Below are positions 1-9,554 of a DNA stretch of 46,566 nt, piece after piece. The first letter of the stretch is position 1. Every line of letters starts with the position of its first letter. The stretch is from NCBI GenBank assembly GCA_934663645.1, contig CAKUKR010000008.1, positions 1 through 46,566 on the forward strand. Direction: 5' to 3'. The notes beneath the pieces were generated by a model that saw only the letters and a list, made by a program, of their open reading frames with translations, made no database searches and was not told the origin of the DNA. The position numbers and the translations under genes are program-made. The stretch is from an uncultured Muribaculaceae bacterium. Its GTDB lineage: Bacteria; Bacteroidota; Bacteroidia; Bacteroidales; Muribaculaceae.

Positions 1-60
1 ACAGCATGACCGAACCGCATGCGGCAGCGTAGGTACATCAGAGAACTCCGATGATTATAT

Positions 61-122
61 GTTCGGGCGTGTTCGGGTGTTCGGGGGCTGGCAGCGCCGA
101 ACAGGCCGAACGCAACCGAACA
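61..122. repeat. GTTCGG-word inverted repeat upstream of leuS
   Basis: Three GTTCGG words (61-66, 71-76, 79-84) face three CCGAAC words (97-102, 106-111, 117-122) across a short spacer, so the DNA or RNA can form an imperfect hairpin of about 20 pairs. The same word family makes a cleaner hairpin at 17909-17959. It sits just before the leuS promoter and may end transcription arriving from the left, though no T-run follows. The rest of 1-142 holds no gene I can support; the 169-aa reading frame crossing it overlaps leuS out of frame. Confidence 0.6.
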
Positions 123-142
123 GCCGGCGACCGGGGCGGCTG

Positions 143-173
143 TTGCCAGTGTCGGGAAAAATGGCTAAATTTG
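143..173 (+). promoter_or_regulatory. Bacteroidota-type promoter of leuS
   Basis: A TTG at 143-145 and a TAAATTTG box at 166-173 are separated by exactly 20 bp, matching the -33/-7 pattern of the Bacteroidota primary sigma factor. Transcription should start near 179-181, giving leuS a leader of about 25 nt. Confidence 0.75.
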
Positions 174-204
174 CGTTCTGATACACTAAGAACCGACATA
201 CCGC

Positions 205-2967
205 ATGGAATACAAGCACCAAGAGATAGAGGCACGCTGGCAGCAGTACTGGCGCGACAACGACACGTTCCGGGTCACGGAAGACCCCTCACGCCCCAAG
301 TTCTACGTACTCGACATGTTCCCCTACCCGTCGGGGGCGGGGCTGCACGTGGGGCATCCGCTGGGCTACATCGCCAGCGACATCTACGCCCGCTACAAGC
401 GTCAGCAGGGCTTCAACGTGCTGCACCCGATAGGCTTCGACGCATACGGGCTGCCGGCGGAGCAGTACGCCATACAGACAGGCCAGCACCCCGAGGTGAC
501 GACGCGGCAGAACATAGCCCGCTACAAGTCGCAGCTCGACAAGATCGGCTTCAGCTATGACTGGAGCCGCTGTGTGCGCACGTGCGACCCGGAGTACTAC
601 AAGTGGACGCAGTGGACGTTTGAGAAGATGTTCAACGCCTGGTACGACAAGTCGGCCGCCAAGGCTCGTCCCATAGCCGAGCTGGAGACTCACCTTGCCG
701 CCCGCGGCACTGACGGGCTGGACGCTGCGCAGACCGCGCCGCTGGAGCTGACCGCCGAGGGGTGGAACGCCATGGACGAACATGAACGCGCCGAGACGCT
801 GATGAACTACCGTCTGGCATACCGCGCCGAGACCATGGTCAACTGGTGCGAGAAGCTGGGGACGGTGCTTGCCAACGACGAGGTGTCGGAGGGAGTGTCC
901 GTGCGCGGCGGCTACCCGGTGGAGCAGCGCAAGATGCGGCAGTGGTGCCTGCGTGTGTCGGCATACGCGCAGCGGCTGCTCGACGGCCTTGACGCGCTGG
1001 ACTGGAGCGATTCCATCAAGGAGACGCAGCGCAACTGGATAGGACGCAGCGAGGGCGCGGAGATGCGCTTTGAAATCGTCGGCAGCGGCCACGCGCTCGA
1101 GATTTTCACCACACGCGCCGACACGGTCTTCGGCGTGACGTTCATGGTGCTTGCCCCCGAATCGGAATACGTAGACATAGTCACCACCGCCGACCGCCGC
1201 GAGGAGGTGGACGCATACCTGAGGCAGGTGAGCCACAAGACGGAGCGCGAGCGGCAGATTGAGAAGAAAGTGAGCGGCGTATTCTCTGGCTCGTATGCCC
1301 GCAATCCGCTGACAGGAAAGGAGATACCTATCTACATAAGCGACTATGTGCTGGCTGGCTACGGCACAGGGGCAATCATGGCCGTGCCGGCACACGACTC
1401 GCGTGACTACGCCTTCGCACGCCATTTCGGCCTGCCGATAATCCCCCTCATCGAGGGCGCGGACGTGTCGGAGCAGTCGTTTGACGCCAAGGAGGGCATC
1501 ATGGCCAACAGCGACGGGCCCGAGCTGAAGCTCAACGGCCTGACCGTCAAACAGGCCATAGCCCGCACCAAGGAGTTCATACGTCAGAAGGGCATCGGCG
1601 ACGTGAAGGTGAACTACCGCCTGCGCGACGCCATATTCTCGCGCCAACGCTACTGGGGCGAGCCGTTCCCAGTGTATTACGTAGACGGCGAGCCGCGCCT
1701 CGTGCCGGAAAGCGAGCTGCCGCTGGAGCTGCCGGAGGTGGACTCGTACCTGCCCACGTCTGACGGGCAGCCGCCGCTGGGACGCGCCCGGGGGTGGCAC
1801 ACCGCCGAGGGCTATCCATACGAGGTATGCACCATGCCCGGGTTTGCCGGCTCGTCGGCATACTACCTGCGATACATGGACCCGCACAACGCCGACGCGC
1901 TCGTGAGCCGCGAGTGCAACGAGTACTGGAAGAGCGTGGACCTGTACATCGGCGGCCGCGAACACGCCACCGGACACCTGATATATGCGCGGTTCTGGAA
2001 CAAGTTCCTATACGACATGGGCGCGGTGGCCGAGGACGAGCCGTTCCGCAAGCTGGTCAACCAGGGGATGATACAGGGGCGCAGCAGCTTCGTGTACCGC
2101 ATCAAGGACACCAACACGTTTGTCAGCCACGGCCTGCGCAGCGGCTACGACGTGACCCCCATACACGTTGACATCTCGCTTGTCCGCAACGACCAGCTCG
2201 ACCTGGAGGGCTTCCGCAGGTGGCGGCCTGAATTTGCCACCGCAGAGTTCATCCTCGAGGACGGCAAGTACATCTGCGGCGCGGCTGTGGAGAAGATGTC
2301 GAAGTCGATGTTCAACGTGGTCAACCCCGATGACATAGTGGAGCGGTACGGCGCGGACACGCTGCGCCTCTATGAGATGTTCCTCGGCCCGCTGGAGCAG
2401 TCCAAGCCCTGGGACACCAACGGCATCGACGGCGTGAACCGCTTCCTCAAGAAGCTGTGGGCGTGGTTTGAGCGCGTAGACACGGCGGGCGATGCAGAAC
2501 CCTCGGCTGCGGAGCTGAAGGCTGTGCACAAGCTCATCAAGAAGGTGACGGCCGACATCGAGGCGTTCTCGTTCAACACCTCAATCCCTGCCTTCATGAT
2601 CGCTCTGGGCGAGCTGACGCAGCTCAAGAGCGTCAACCGCCGCGCTGCAGAGCTGTTCACCCGCGTCATCGCACCCTTCGCACCCCACATCGCCGAGGAG
2701 ATGCACCACCGCCTCGACGGCGAGGGGAGCGTGGTGGACGCGCCCTGGCCTGAATATGACGAGAAGTACCTGGCGGAGGACACTGTGCGCTACCCCGTGT
2801 CGTTCAACGGCAAGACGCGCTTCACCATAGACGTGCCGGCAGACACTGACAGGCAGGGGGTGCAGGACAAGGCTCTCGCCGACCCGCTGGCGGCTCGCTG
2901 GCTCGACGGCAAGACGCCGCGCAAGGTCATCGTCGTCCCCGGCAAGATAGTCAACATCGTGGTCTGA
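205..2967 (+). CDS. leuS: Leucine--tRNA ligase (LeuRS)
   Basis: Cytoplasmic class Ia aminoacyl-tRNA synthetase that charges tRNA-Leu with leucine at the expense of ATP. The 920-residue product has the HIGH signature as HVGH at residues 48-51 inside an [13 protein letters not shown] block and the KMSKS loop at residues 697-701. Between them lies the editing (CP1) domain with a conserved [19 protein letters not shown] stretch. The anticodon-binding and C-terminal domains follow ([10 protein letters not shown]). It is somewhat longer than the roughly 860-residue E. coli enzyme; the extra length includes an insertion just before KMSKS (about residues 630-690), which I believe is usual in Bacteroidota. 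The ATG at 205 lies about 30 nt after a good -7 box and matches the usual N-terminus. rdgB follows after 82 nt. Confidence 0.98.
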   Translation: MEYKHQEIEARWQQYWRDNDTFRVTEDPSRPKFYVLDMFPYPSGAGLHVGHPLGYIASDIYARYKRQQGFNVLHPIGFDAYGLPAEQYAIQTGQHPEVTTRQNIARYKSQLDKIGFSYDWSRCVRTCDPEYYKWTQWTFEKMFNAWYDKSAAKARPIAELETHLAARGTDGLDAAQTAPLELTAEGWNAMDEHERAETLMNYRLAYRAETMVNWCEKLGTVLANDEVSEGVSVRGGYPVEQRKMRQWCLRVSAYAQRLLDGLDALDWSDSIKETQRNWIGRSEGAEMRFEIVGSGHALEIFTTRADTVFGVTFMVLAPESEYVDIVTTADRREEVDAYLRQVSHKTERERQIEKKVSGVFSGSYARNPLTGKEIPIYISDYVLAGYGTGAIMAVPAHDSRDYAFARHFGLPIIPLIEGADVSEQSFDAKEGIMANSDGPELKLNGLTVKQAIARTKEFIRQKGIGDVKVNYRLRDAIFSRQRYWGEPFPVYYVDGEPRLVPESELPLELPEVDSYLPTSDGQPPLGRARGWHTAEGYPYEVCTMPGFAGSSAYYLRYMDPHNADALVSRECNEYWKSVDLYIGGREHATGHLIYARFWNKFLYDMGAVAEDEPFRKLVNQGMIQGRSSFVYRIKDTNTFVSHGLRSGYDVTPIHVDISLVRNDQLDLEGFRRWRPEFATAEFILEDGKYICGAAVEKMSKSMFNVVNPDDIVERYGADTLRLYEMFLGPLEQSKPWDTNGIDGVNRFLKKLWAWFERVDTAGDAEPSAAELKAVHKLIKKVTADIEAFSFNTSIPAFMIALGELTQLKSVNRRAAELFTRVIAPFAPHIAEEMHHRLDGEGSVVDAPWPEYDEKYLAEDTVRYPVSFNGKTRFTIDVPADTDRQGVQDKALADPLAARWLDGKTPRKVIVVPGKIVNIVV

Positions 2968-3049
2968 ACGGGGGCGCACGCAATATGCCGCGCCGCCGGA
3001 GCGTTACATACATATAAATAAACACGGGCTTCAGGCCTGTGACAGGATT

Positions 3050-3685
3050 ATGCCAGAGACGAAAGCCAAGCTGGTGTTCGCTACCAACAACCAGCACAAA
3101 CTCGAAGAGATACGCCGCATCGCGGGGGGGAGGCTGCAAATCCTCTCGCTCGCCGACATAGGCTGCCATGACGACATCCCCGAGACCGCCGACACCATAG
3201 CGGGCAACGCCCTGATCAAGGCGCGGTGGGTCAAGGAGCGGTACGGCCACGACTGCTTTGCCGACGACACCGGCCTCATGGCGGACGCGCTCGGCGGCGA
3301 GCCGGGGGTATACTCGGCACGCTATGCCGGCGAGCATTGCAGCCCTGACGACAACATCGACCTGCTGCTGCGCCGCCTCGAGGGAGTGCCTGAAGGGGAG
3401 CGCACGGCTCGCTTCTGCACCGTCATCGCCCTGGTGCGCGACTGCGACGGCACACACACATTCGAGGGCACCGTCGAGGGGCGCATCGCCACGGAGCGGC
3501 ACGGCTCAGGAGGCTTCGGCTACGACCCGGTGTTCATCCCCGACGAGACAGGCATGTCGTTCGCCCTGATGAGTCCCGGCGACAAGAACGCCATATCCCA
3601 CCGGGGACGCGCCATGCGGCAGCTGCTCCGGCATCTCGGCATACCACTGCAAGACACACCCGACAACGAAAACACGACACTATGA
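3050..3685 (+). CDS. rdgB: XTP/dITP diphosphatase, non-canonical purine NTP pyrophosphatase
   Basis: House-cleaning enzyme of the RdgB/HAM1 (Ham1-like) family that hydrolyses dITP, XTP and related deaminated purine nucleotides to monophosphates, keeping them out of DNA and RNA. The 211-residue product shows the family hallmarks in order: FATNNQHKLEEI near the N-terminus (nucleotide binding), DDTGLMADALGGEPGVYSAR (metal and substrate pocket), GSGGFGYDPVF, and SHRGRAM near the C-terminus. Length fits the usual 190-210 residues. It starts the tightly packed run that continues to 10670, and its TGA overlaps the ATG of the next gene (ATGA), so the two are likely translationally coupled. Confidence 0.96.
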   Translation: MPETKAKLVFATNNQHKLEEIRRIAGGRLQILSLADIGCHDDIPETADTIAGNALIKARWVKERYGHDCFADDTGLMADALGGEPGVYSARYAGEHCSPDDNIDLLLRRLEGVPEGERTARFCTVIALVRDCDGTHTFEGTVEGRIATERHGSGGFGYDPVFIPDETGMSFALMSPGDKNAISHRGRAMRQLLRHLGIPLQDTPDNENTTL

Positions 3686-6144
3686 CCAACCGACTCATAA
3701 CCACAGCACTGGCGGCAGCGGCGATATGCGGCGCGGCTCATGCCGAGCTGCGCGGCGACTGGAAGCTCTACCCCACATTCGACGCCAACCCCATATCGAT
3801 AGTTGACACGCCGACCAAGGCTTACGTCGTGGCGGCAGGGCAGCCCCAGCATGCCACCGCCCCGGAATACGCCGTACAGGAGGCGTTCCTCTTCGCCTAC
3901 GACAAGGAAGCGGGCGAGATGATGCCGTACACCAAGCGCAACTACCTGTCGGACAACATGGTCAGCAGCGTCCAGTACAACCCCAGGCTGCGATACCTGT
4001 TCATAACATACATGAACGGCAACATCGACCTGCTCTATGACGACAACACGGCGGTCAACATCCCCTCGCTGATGCAGTCCAACCTCAACACCAGCAAGAG
4101 CGTCAACAACATACGCTTCGACCAGGAGCGCAACCGCGCATACCTCGCCACCGACTTCGGATACCTCATACTCGACGACGAGTCGGGCAAGATACTCGAA
4201 TCGCGCATCTACAACAAGGCGCTGACCTCCGCCGCCCGCGTGGGCGACAAGTTCCTCATCGCCGACAGCGAGGGCCTCTACTGGGTAGGCGACGGCGACA
4301 AGGCGTTCTCGCTGTCTGACTTCAAGAAAATCAGCGGCGTGGGCAGCGCGAAGGACATCATGCCACTGACGGCAGACACATTCGCCTTCATCAGCGGCGA
4401 GACGCTATACAAATGCACCGTCAACGGCTCGGAGTTCTCGCTCGAGCAGATTTACACCGGACGCTTCGGCTATGTGGCTTACGCCAAGGACGGGTATTTC
4501 ATCTCCCGCGGCGACTCGGGCGTGACGCTCGCCTCCGACGGCACGGTGAAGACATTCGGAGGGATACCGGACTCGACATGGTACTCCATAGTCGGCACTT
4601 GGGACGGCAGCGAGGTGTGGCAGATGACACCCCACAAAGGCCTCTCCTCATACAAGAGCGCGGACGGCCAGTGGACTGCAACCAACACCTCCATTTTCCC
4701 GAACGCCCCCTCGGCATACCGCTGCCGCTACTTCACGTACTCGCCCAAATACGGCATGCTCGTCAACAACCACGAGGTCTCGTACCTGTTCTCGACATAC
4801 TACATCAAGACGCCGGCCATGACCTGCGGCCTGAAGGACGGCATCTGGACCAGCTACGGATACCCGTACACCAACCCCGACTTCGCCAACACCCTCGCTG
4901 ACCCCAACGGCCTGACCATTGACCCGGACAACCCCGACCTCATCTACTACGGCTCGTTCTTCAACGGCATACAGCGCAAGAACCTCGCCGACCCGACCGA
5001 CATGCTGCTGCTCTCCCACCCCAAAGACCCCTCGGCATCCCTGCCGCAGTACCGCAAGCTCGACGACGATGACACAGGGTGGGCAGAATACTGCAACATC
5101 TCCAGTCCCGCCTTTGACGCGCAGGGCAATTTATGGGCTACCAGAGCCACCGCCTCCGGACGCGACGGCTGCAACATATACGTATGGCCCGCAGACGCTC
5201 GACGCAGCGGCGACGCTTCCAAGATCGTCAAGCTCAACCTCCCCGGAGTGGCAATGGAGAAGGATCACATCATCCTCCCCCTCAAGGCCTCGGCCAACAA
5301 GAACCTCGTCCTCATCTACAACGGCGTGTACCAGCCCAGCCTCATTGTCCTCGACCACGGCGGCACGCCGACCGACCCCTCTGACGACAAGTACACGGTC
5401 ATCTCGTCATTCTACGACCAGGACGGCAACCACCTCAACGACGGACACCTCTTCTCCATGTACGAAGACACCTCGACCGGCACGGTGTGGGTGGGATACC
5501 TGTTCGGCGTGTACACCATCAACCCCAGCAAGGTGACTGCCGACGCCACCCGCGTGACACGCATCAAGGTGGCACGCGACGACGGCACCAACCTGGCGGA
5601 CTACCTGCTCAACAACATACCGGTGTTCCGCATCGCAGTTGACAACAAGGGGCGAAAGTGGTTCGCCACAGGCGGCGGCGGGCTGGTATGCACCTCCTCC
5701 GACGGCAAGACCGTCGAGGGCGAACTGACTGTCTCCAACTCCTACATCCCCTCCGACAACGTATACACAGTGGCGTACAACCCTGACAACAACTCGCTGC
5801 TGATGTCTACCGAGCACGGCATCGCCGAGTTCTACCCCTCCGGCGGCAGCTCACAGGACAACGACGGCGAAAACACGCTCAACGTATACCCCAACCCTGT
5901 CCGCCCCGACTACCTCGGCTGGGTGACGATAGAAAACCTCCCGGACAACTCAATCGTCAAGATAACGGACGCCAGCGGCAACCTGGTCAAGGAGCTCGGC
6001 TTCGCTGAAAACGGCATGGTGAAATGGGACGTGACCAACGCCGAGATGAAGCGCGTGCGCAGCGGCGTGTACTACATCCTCGCCTCGCCCGGCTCTGACA
6101 GCGACAACGTCTCTGCCAAGGGGAAAATACTCGTAATAAACTGA
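3682..6144 (+). CDS. Secreted propeller-type protein with T9SS type A sorting domain
   Basis: An 820-residue exported protein of unknown ligand. Residues 1-21 are a signal peptide (positive start, alanine-rich core, AHA-E cleavage site). The body has repeated short beta-strand units (for example NNIRFDQERNRAYLATDFGY, and later GNLWATRA and GRKWFATGGGGL) like the two-component-regulator-propeller/YVTN-like beta-propellers of Bacteroidota. From about residue 731 a compact C-terminal module begins NTLNVYPNPV and runs through GVYYILASPGSD to KGKILVIN; this is the classic T9SS/Por sorting layout, so the protein is probably exported to the cell surface or outside. It has no kinase domain. It overlaps rdgB by 4 nt and is followed 29 nt later by another exported protein. 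Confidence 0.85.
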   Translation: MTNRLITTALAAAAICGAAHAELRGDWKLYPTFDANPISIVDTPTKAYVVAAGQPQHATAPEYAVQEAFLFAYDKEAGEMMPYTKRNYLSDNMVSSVQYNPRLRYLFITYMNGNIDLLYDDNTAVNIPSLMQSNLNTSKSVNNIRFDQERNRAYLATDFGYLILDDESGKILESRIYNKALTSAARVGDKFLIADSEGLYWVGDGDKAFSLSDFKKISGVGSAKDIMPLTADTFAFISGETLYKCTVNGSEFSLEQIYTGRFGYVAYAKDGYFISRGDSGVTLASDGTVKTFGGIPDSTWYSIVGTWDGSEVWQMTPHKGLSSYKSADGQWTATNTSIFPNAPSAYRCRYFTYSPKYGMLVNNHEVSYLFSTYYIKTPAMTCGLKDGIWTSYGYPYTNPDFANTLADPNGLTIDPDNPDLIYYGSFFNGIQRKNLADPTDMLLLSHPKDPSASLPQYRKLDDDDTGWAEYCNISSPAFDAQGNLWATRATASGRDGCNIYVWPADARRSGDASKIVKLNLPGVAMEKDHIILPLKASANKNLVLIYNGVYQPSLIVLDHGGTPTDPSDDKYTVISSFYDQDGNHLNDGHLFSMYEDTSTGTVWVGYLFGVYTINPSKVTADATRVTRIKVARDDGTNLADYLLNNIPVFRIAVDNKGRKWFATGGGGLVCTSSDGKTVEGELTVSNSYIPSDNVYTVAYNPDNNSLLMSTEHGIAEFYPSGGSSQDNDGENTLNVYPNPVRPDYLGWVTIENLPDNSIVKITDASGNLVKELGFAENGMVKWDVTNAEMKRVRSGVYYILASPGSDSDNVSAKGKILVIN

Positions 6145-6173
6145 CAGCAACCGCCTCACAACCAAGACCGACA

Positions 6174-7586
6174 ATGATGACACGCATACTTACCGCAACC
6201 GCCGCCCTGTCGCTCGCAGCAGCAGCACTCGCTGACACCGTCGAGGCGTACCCCGGCACACTCCCCTCAATACTGGGCGAGATGAGGCTCAACGGCAACG
6301 CCCCGGCGAGGCTCAATGTGTGCGGCAGCATCGACATACGCGATCTGTCGGCTCTGGCTGCGGCCCGAATAGACACCCTCGACCTGTCGGCAGCCACGGT
6401 CAGGGGCTTCTCCTCCCCGACGCCGCTGCTGTACGGCAAGCACACATTCGAGGCTGACGTGATACCGGCATACACATTCGCAGGCTCTGCATGCCGCGTG
6501 ATGATGCTCCCCTCTGCCGCCAAGGCCGTGGGCGAGGGCGCGTTCACCGCAAGCAGCCTGGTGCGTATAGACATCCCCGAGGGCGTGACCCTCATCGGCG
6601 ACTTCGCCTTCAGCGGCTGCTCTGCGCTCGAAAAGGCTGACATCCCCTCCACGCTCGAGACCCTCGGGCAGGGGGCGTTCACAGGCTGCGAAAGCCTCAC
6701 GGAGATAGACCTCTCAGGGACATCAGTGACCGGCATCGCCGACCGCACATTCGCCGGCTGCAAGGCTCTGACGCAGATAGAGATGCCGAGCCAGCTGCGC
6801 ACAGTCGGCACTCTCGCATTTGAGGGGACAGCCCTGCGCTTCCTCTCCGCCGACAGGCAGATAACAGTGTCGCCCTTCGCCTTCGCCCTCATGCGCACCA
6901 TGCCGGCATCGGCTGTTTCGGTGTCAAACGCCGGCGCTGCCCACGGCATCTATTTCGGCGACGAACAGCTCTCGCAGGTAGCGTACCCCCTCGCCCCGAT
7001 ACCCGACCTCGCATACGCCGGCTGCCAGAGCCTCGACACCAAGGCCGTGACAGAACAGGTGGGCGCAGTAGGCGACTTCGCCTTCCACTCCATACCGGCT
7101 CACACTGTTACGCTTAGCCACGGCGTGACATCGCTCGGCGAGGGCGTGCTGGGCAACAACCCGGAGATGAAATACATCTACTGCAAGGACCTCAAGGACG
7201 AAATACCGGCAGTGACAGAGCACACCTTTGACGGCGTAGACAAGAGCAAGGTCAAGGTGTGTGTGACCGAAGGAAGCATTGACGACTGGAAAGCCGCCCC
7301 GTACTGGAACGAGTTCAAGATCACGTCAGAATACAGCAGCGTGGACGAGACGCTTGCGGGCGAGTTCAGCATATACCACAGAGCCGGCATGCTTCACATC
7401 GAAGCGTCCGAGACACTGCTCGAAGTGAGCGTATACACCGCCGACGGACGGCTGCTCGCAGCCTCTGCCCCCGGCCAGTGCACGGCAGAGCTGCCCCTCT
7501 CGGCATCAGACACACAGGTGGCTGTCATCATCACTCGCACGGGCAAGGGCTCACGCACTGACAAACTCGTAATCTCCTCAAACTGA
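6174..7586 (+). CDS. BspA-like leucine-rich repeat (LRR_5) secreted protein
   Basis: A 470-residue exported protein. It starts with a signal peptide (residues 1-20, cleavage near ALA-D); ATG at 6177 is an equally possible start. The middle consists of BspA/TpLRR-type repeats of about 23 residues in the pattern IPxGVxxIGDFAFSGCSALExxDIP, seen at least five times between residues 100 and 230, with more degenerate copies to about 370. The tail (from about residue 395) is a small beta domain ending SRTDKLVISSN, resembling T9SS sorting modules but less canonical. BspA-type proteins are surface adhesins in Tannerella and relatives; here no ligand can be inferred. It lies in the rdgB-trmB run, with only 7 nt to trmB. 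Confidence 0.86.
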   Translation: MMTRILTATAALSLAAAALADTVEAYPGTLPSILGEMRLNGNAPARLNVCGSIDIRDLSALAAARIDTLDLSAATVRGFSSPTPLLYGKHTFEADVIPAYTFAGSACRVMMLPSAAKAVGEGAFTASSLVRIDIPEGVTLIGDFAFSGCSALEKADIPSTLETLGQGAFTGCESLTEIDLSGTSVTGIADRTFAGCKALTQIEMPSQLRTVGTLAFEGTALRFLSADRQITVSPFAFALMRTMPASAVSVSNAGAAHGIYFGDEQLSQVAYPLAPIPDLAYAGCQSLDTKAVTEQVGAVGDFAFHSIPAHTVTLSHGVTSLGEGVLGNNPEMKYIYCKDLKDEIPAVTEHTFDGVDKSKVKVCVTEGSIDDWKAAPYWNEFKITSEYSSVDETLAGEFSIYHRAGMLHIEASETLLEVSVYTADGRLLAASAPGQCTAELPLSASDTQVAVIITRTGKGSRTDKLVISSN

Positions 7587-7593
7587 CACTGAC

Positions 7594-8370
7594 ATGGGAA
7601 AGAACAAGCTACGCAAATTCGAGGAGATGAAGGGTTTCAACTGCGTGTTCGAATACCCCTGGGCGCGGCTGCAGACAGAGCCGTTCCCGCTGCGCGGACG
7701 CTGGCACAGCGACTATTTCCGCAACGACCGCCCCATTGTGCTTGAACTCGGCTGCGGACGCGGCGAATACACCGTGTCGCTCGCTCGCCAGAACCCCGGC
7801 AAGAACTACATCGGCATCGACGTGAAGGGAGCGCGGATATGGGCAGGGGCGAAAGACGCGACACTCTCGCAGCTCGCCAACGTGGCGTTCCTGCGCGGCG
7901 AGATTGAGCAGATAGGCTCGTTCTTCGCCCCAGGCGAGGTGGACGAGATATGGATAACGTTCCCCGACCCGCAGATGCAGAAGACACGCCGCCGCCTCAC
8001 CTCGGCACGCTTCCTGCACCTGTACCGCAGCATCATGCGCCCCGAAGGCACGGTGCACCTCAAGACCGACTCGCCGTTCCTCTACACGTTCACGAGCCGC
8101 CTCGCCGCCGCCAACGGCTTCACCGTCCTGGCGCAGACCGACGACCTCTACGCCTCAGGTCTGGCAGACCCCGTCACCTCTATCAAGACCCACTACGAGC
8201 GGCAATGGCTCTCGCGAGGCAAGCGCATCAAGCTCATCGAGTTCCTCCTGCCCCACGAGGGGGAAATCGCCGACCCCGAGGAGGACGACATACCCCACGA
8301 CGACTACACCTCGTTCCCTCGCGGACTGTCGCAGTGCATGCCCGAGGAGCTGAAGAAGATACAACCGTAA
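7594..8370 (+). CDS. trmB: tRNA (guanine-N7-)-methyltransferase
   Basis: Cytoplasmic SAM-dependent enzyme forming m7G46 in the tRNA variable loop. The 258-residue product has the Rossmann SAM-binding motif VLELGCGRGEYTVSLA at about residues 49-64, the acidic strand YIGIDVKGAR, and the TrmB signature ITFPDPQMQKTRRRLTSARFL (about 127-147). The segment after FPDP differs from the E. coli FPDPWHKKRHHKRR form. A conserved VHLKTDSPFLYTF block follows. Seven nt separate it from the BspA-like gene and 22 nt from the Mrp gene, so it is part of the same unit. Confidence 0.95.
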   Translation: MGKNKLRKFEEMKGFNCVFEYPWARLQTEPFPLRGRWHSDYFRNDRPIVLELGCGRGEYTVSLARQNPGKNYIGIDVKGARIWAGAKDATLSQLANVAFLRGEIEQIGSFFAPGEVDEIWITFPDPQMQKTRRRLTSARFLHLYRSIMRPEGTVHLKTDSPFLYTFTSRLAAANGFTVLAQTDDLYASGLADPVTSIKTHYERQWLSRGKRIKLIEFLLPHEGEIADPEEDDIPHDDYTSFPRGLSQCMPEELKKIQP

Positions 8371-8392
8371 ACAGCATACCCACACATACGCC

Positions 8393-9529
8393 ATGAGTGA
8401 ATCACCCATATACCCCGCCCTCGTCACCGAGGCGCTGCGCACCGTGCGTTACCCCGGCAACGGCCAGGACCTCGTCAGCGCAGGGATGGTCGAAGACGAC
8501 ATACGCATCGACGGCAGGAAGGTCTCCTTCTCGCTGATATTCGACAAGCCCACCGACCCGTTCATCAAGTCAGTGGTGCGCGCCGCCGAGACAGCTGTAG
8601 CCACATACGTCGCCCCCGACGTGGAAATACGCGGCAACGTCAGCGTCAAATACCGGCACGAGCTGCCCCAGAAGCCAGCCACCCCACTTCCCGGCGTCAA
8701 GAACATCATCGGCGTCTCGTCAGGCAAGGGGGGCGTGGGCAAGTCAACCGTCGCCGCCAACCTCGCCGTGGCTCTCGCCGCCAAGGGCTTCAAGGTCGGG
8801 CTGCTCGACGCTGACATATTCGGCCCGTCGATGCCCAAGATGTTCGGCCTCGAAAGGCAGGAGCTGTACATGACCAGCCGCGAGGGGCGCGACTGGATAG
8901 AGCCGGCAGAGAAATACGGCGTGAAAATGCTCTCCATAGGCTTCATGGTAGACCCGGACAGCCCCGTGCTGTGGCGCGGCGGAATGGCAAGCAACGCCCT
9001 GCGCCAGCTCATCACAGAGGCGTGGTGGGGCGACCTCGACTACTTCATCATCGACATGCCCCCCGGCACGTCCGACATCCACCTGACGCTCGTCCAGACA
9101 CTCCCCATAACAGGCGTTGTCGTCGTCTCAACGCCGCAGCAGGTAGCCCTCGCCGACGCCCGCAAAGGCATCGCCATGTTCACCGGCGACAAGGTCAACG
9201 TCCCCATACTCGGGCTGGTGGAGAACATGGCATGGTTCACACCCGCGCAGCATCCCGACGAGCGGTACTACATATTCGGACGCGAGGGGGGCGTGCGCCT
9301 CGCCCAGGAGCTGGGGGTCAAGCTGCTGGCACAGATACCGCTGGTGGCAGACATCTGCGGGCGAGCAGACAGCGGCACGCCTGTCACCCTCGCAGCGGAC
9401 GGTGAGGGTATCGACACCGCCAACCCCGAGGCACAGGCATTCGCCGCGCTTGCCGACGCTGTCGACGAGGCCGTGCGCTCCCGCAACAGCGACCTGCCAC
9501 CGACCCGCGTGGTGCAGACGCACAAATGA
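8393..9529 (+). CDS. mrp: Mrp/ApbC/NBP35-family P-loop ATPase, Fe-S cluster carrier
   Basis: A 378-residue soluble ATPase expected to help assemble or deliver iron-sulfur clusters. Residues 1-90 form a MIP18/DUF59 domain; the ParA-like domain starts with the deviant Walker A GVSSGKGGVGKST near residues 105-117, followed by DADIFGPSMPKMFG and the FIIDMPPGTSD Walker B region. After ENMAWFTPA, where E. coli Mrp has a CxxC Fe-S site, this protein reads HPDERYYIFG with no cysteines. I recall this as common in Bacteroidota homologues, but cluster binding cannot be assumed. It lies 22 nt after trmB and 25 nt before the next gene. Confidence 0.93.
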   Translation: MSESPIYPALVTEALRTVRYPGNGQDLVSAGMVEDDIRIDGRKVSFSLIFDKPTDPFIKSVVRAAETAVATYVAPDVEIRGNVSVKYRHELPQKPATPLPGVKNIIGVSSGKGGVGKSTVAANLAVALAAKGFKVGLLDADIFGPSMPKMFGLERQELYMTSREGRDWIEPAEKYGVKMLSIGFMVDPDSPVLWRGGMASNALRQLITEAWWGDLDYFIIDMPPGTSDIHLTLVQTLPITGVVVVSTPQQVALADARKGIAMFTGDKVNVPILGLVENMAWFTPAQHPDERYYIFGREGGVRLAQELGVKLLAQIPLVADICGRADSGTPVTLAADGEGIDTANPEAQAFAALADAVDEAVRSRNSDLPPTRVVQTHK

Positions 9530-9554
9530 CCGTAACCCCAAACAGAACTACACG

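Noticed and set aside
289..1977. 562-aa minus-strand reading frame
   Set aside because: It is the antisense shadow of leuS in GC-rich DNA, where stop codons are scarce.
9402..9554. Upstream start for the DUF4932 protein
   Set aside because: It would overlap mrp by over 120 bases and bury the evident signal peptide that begins at 9555.
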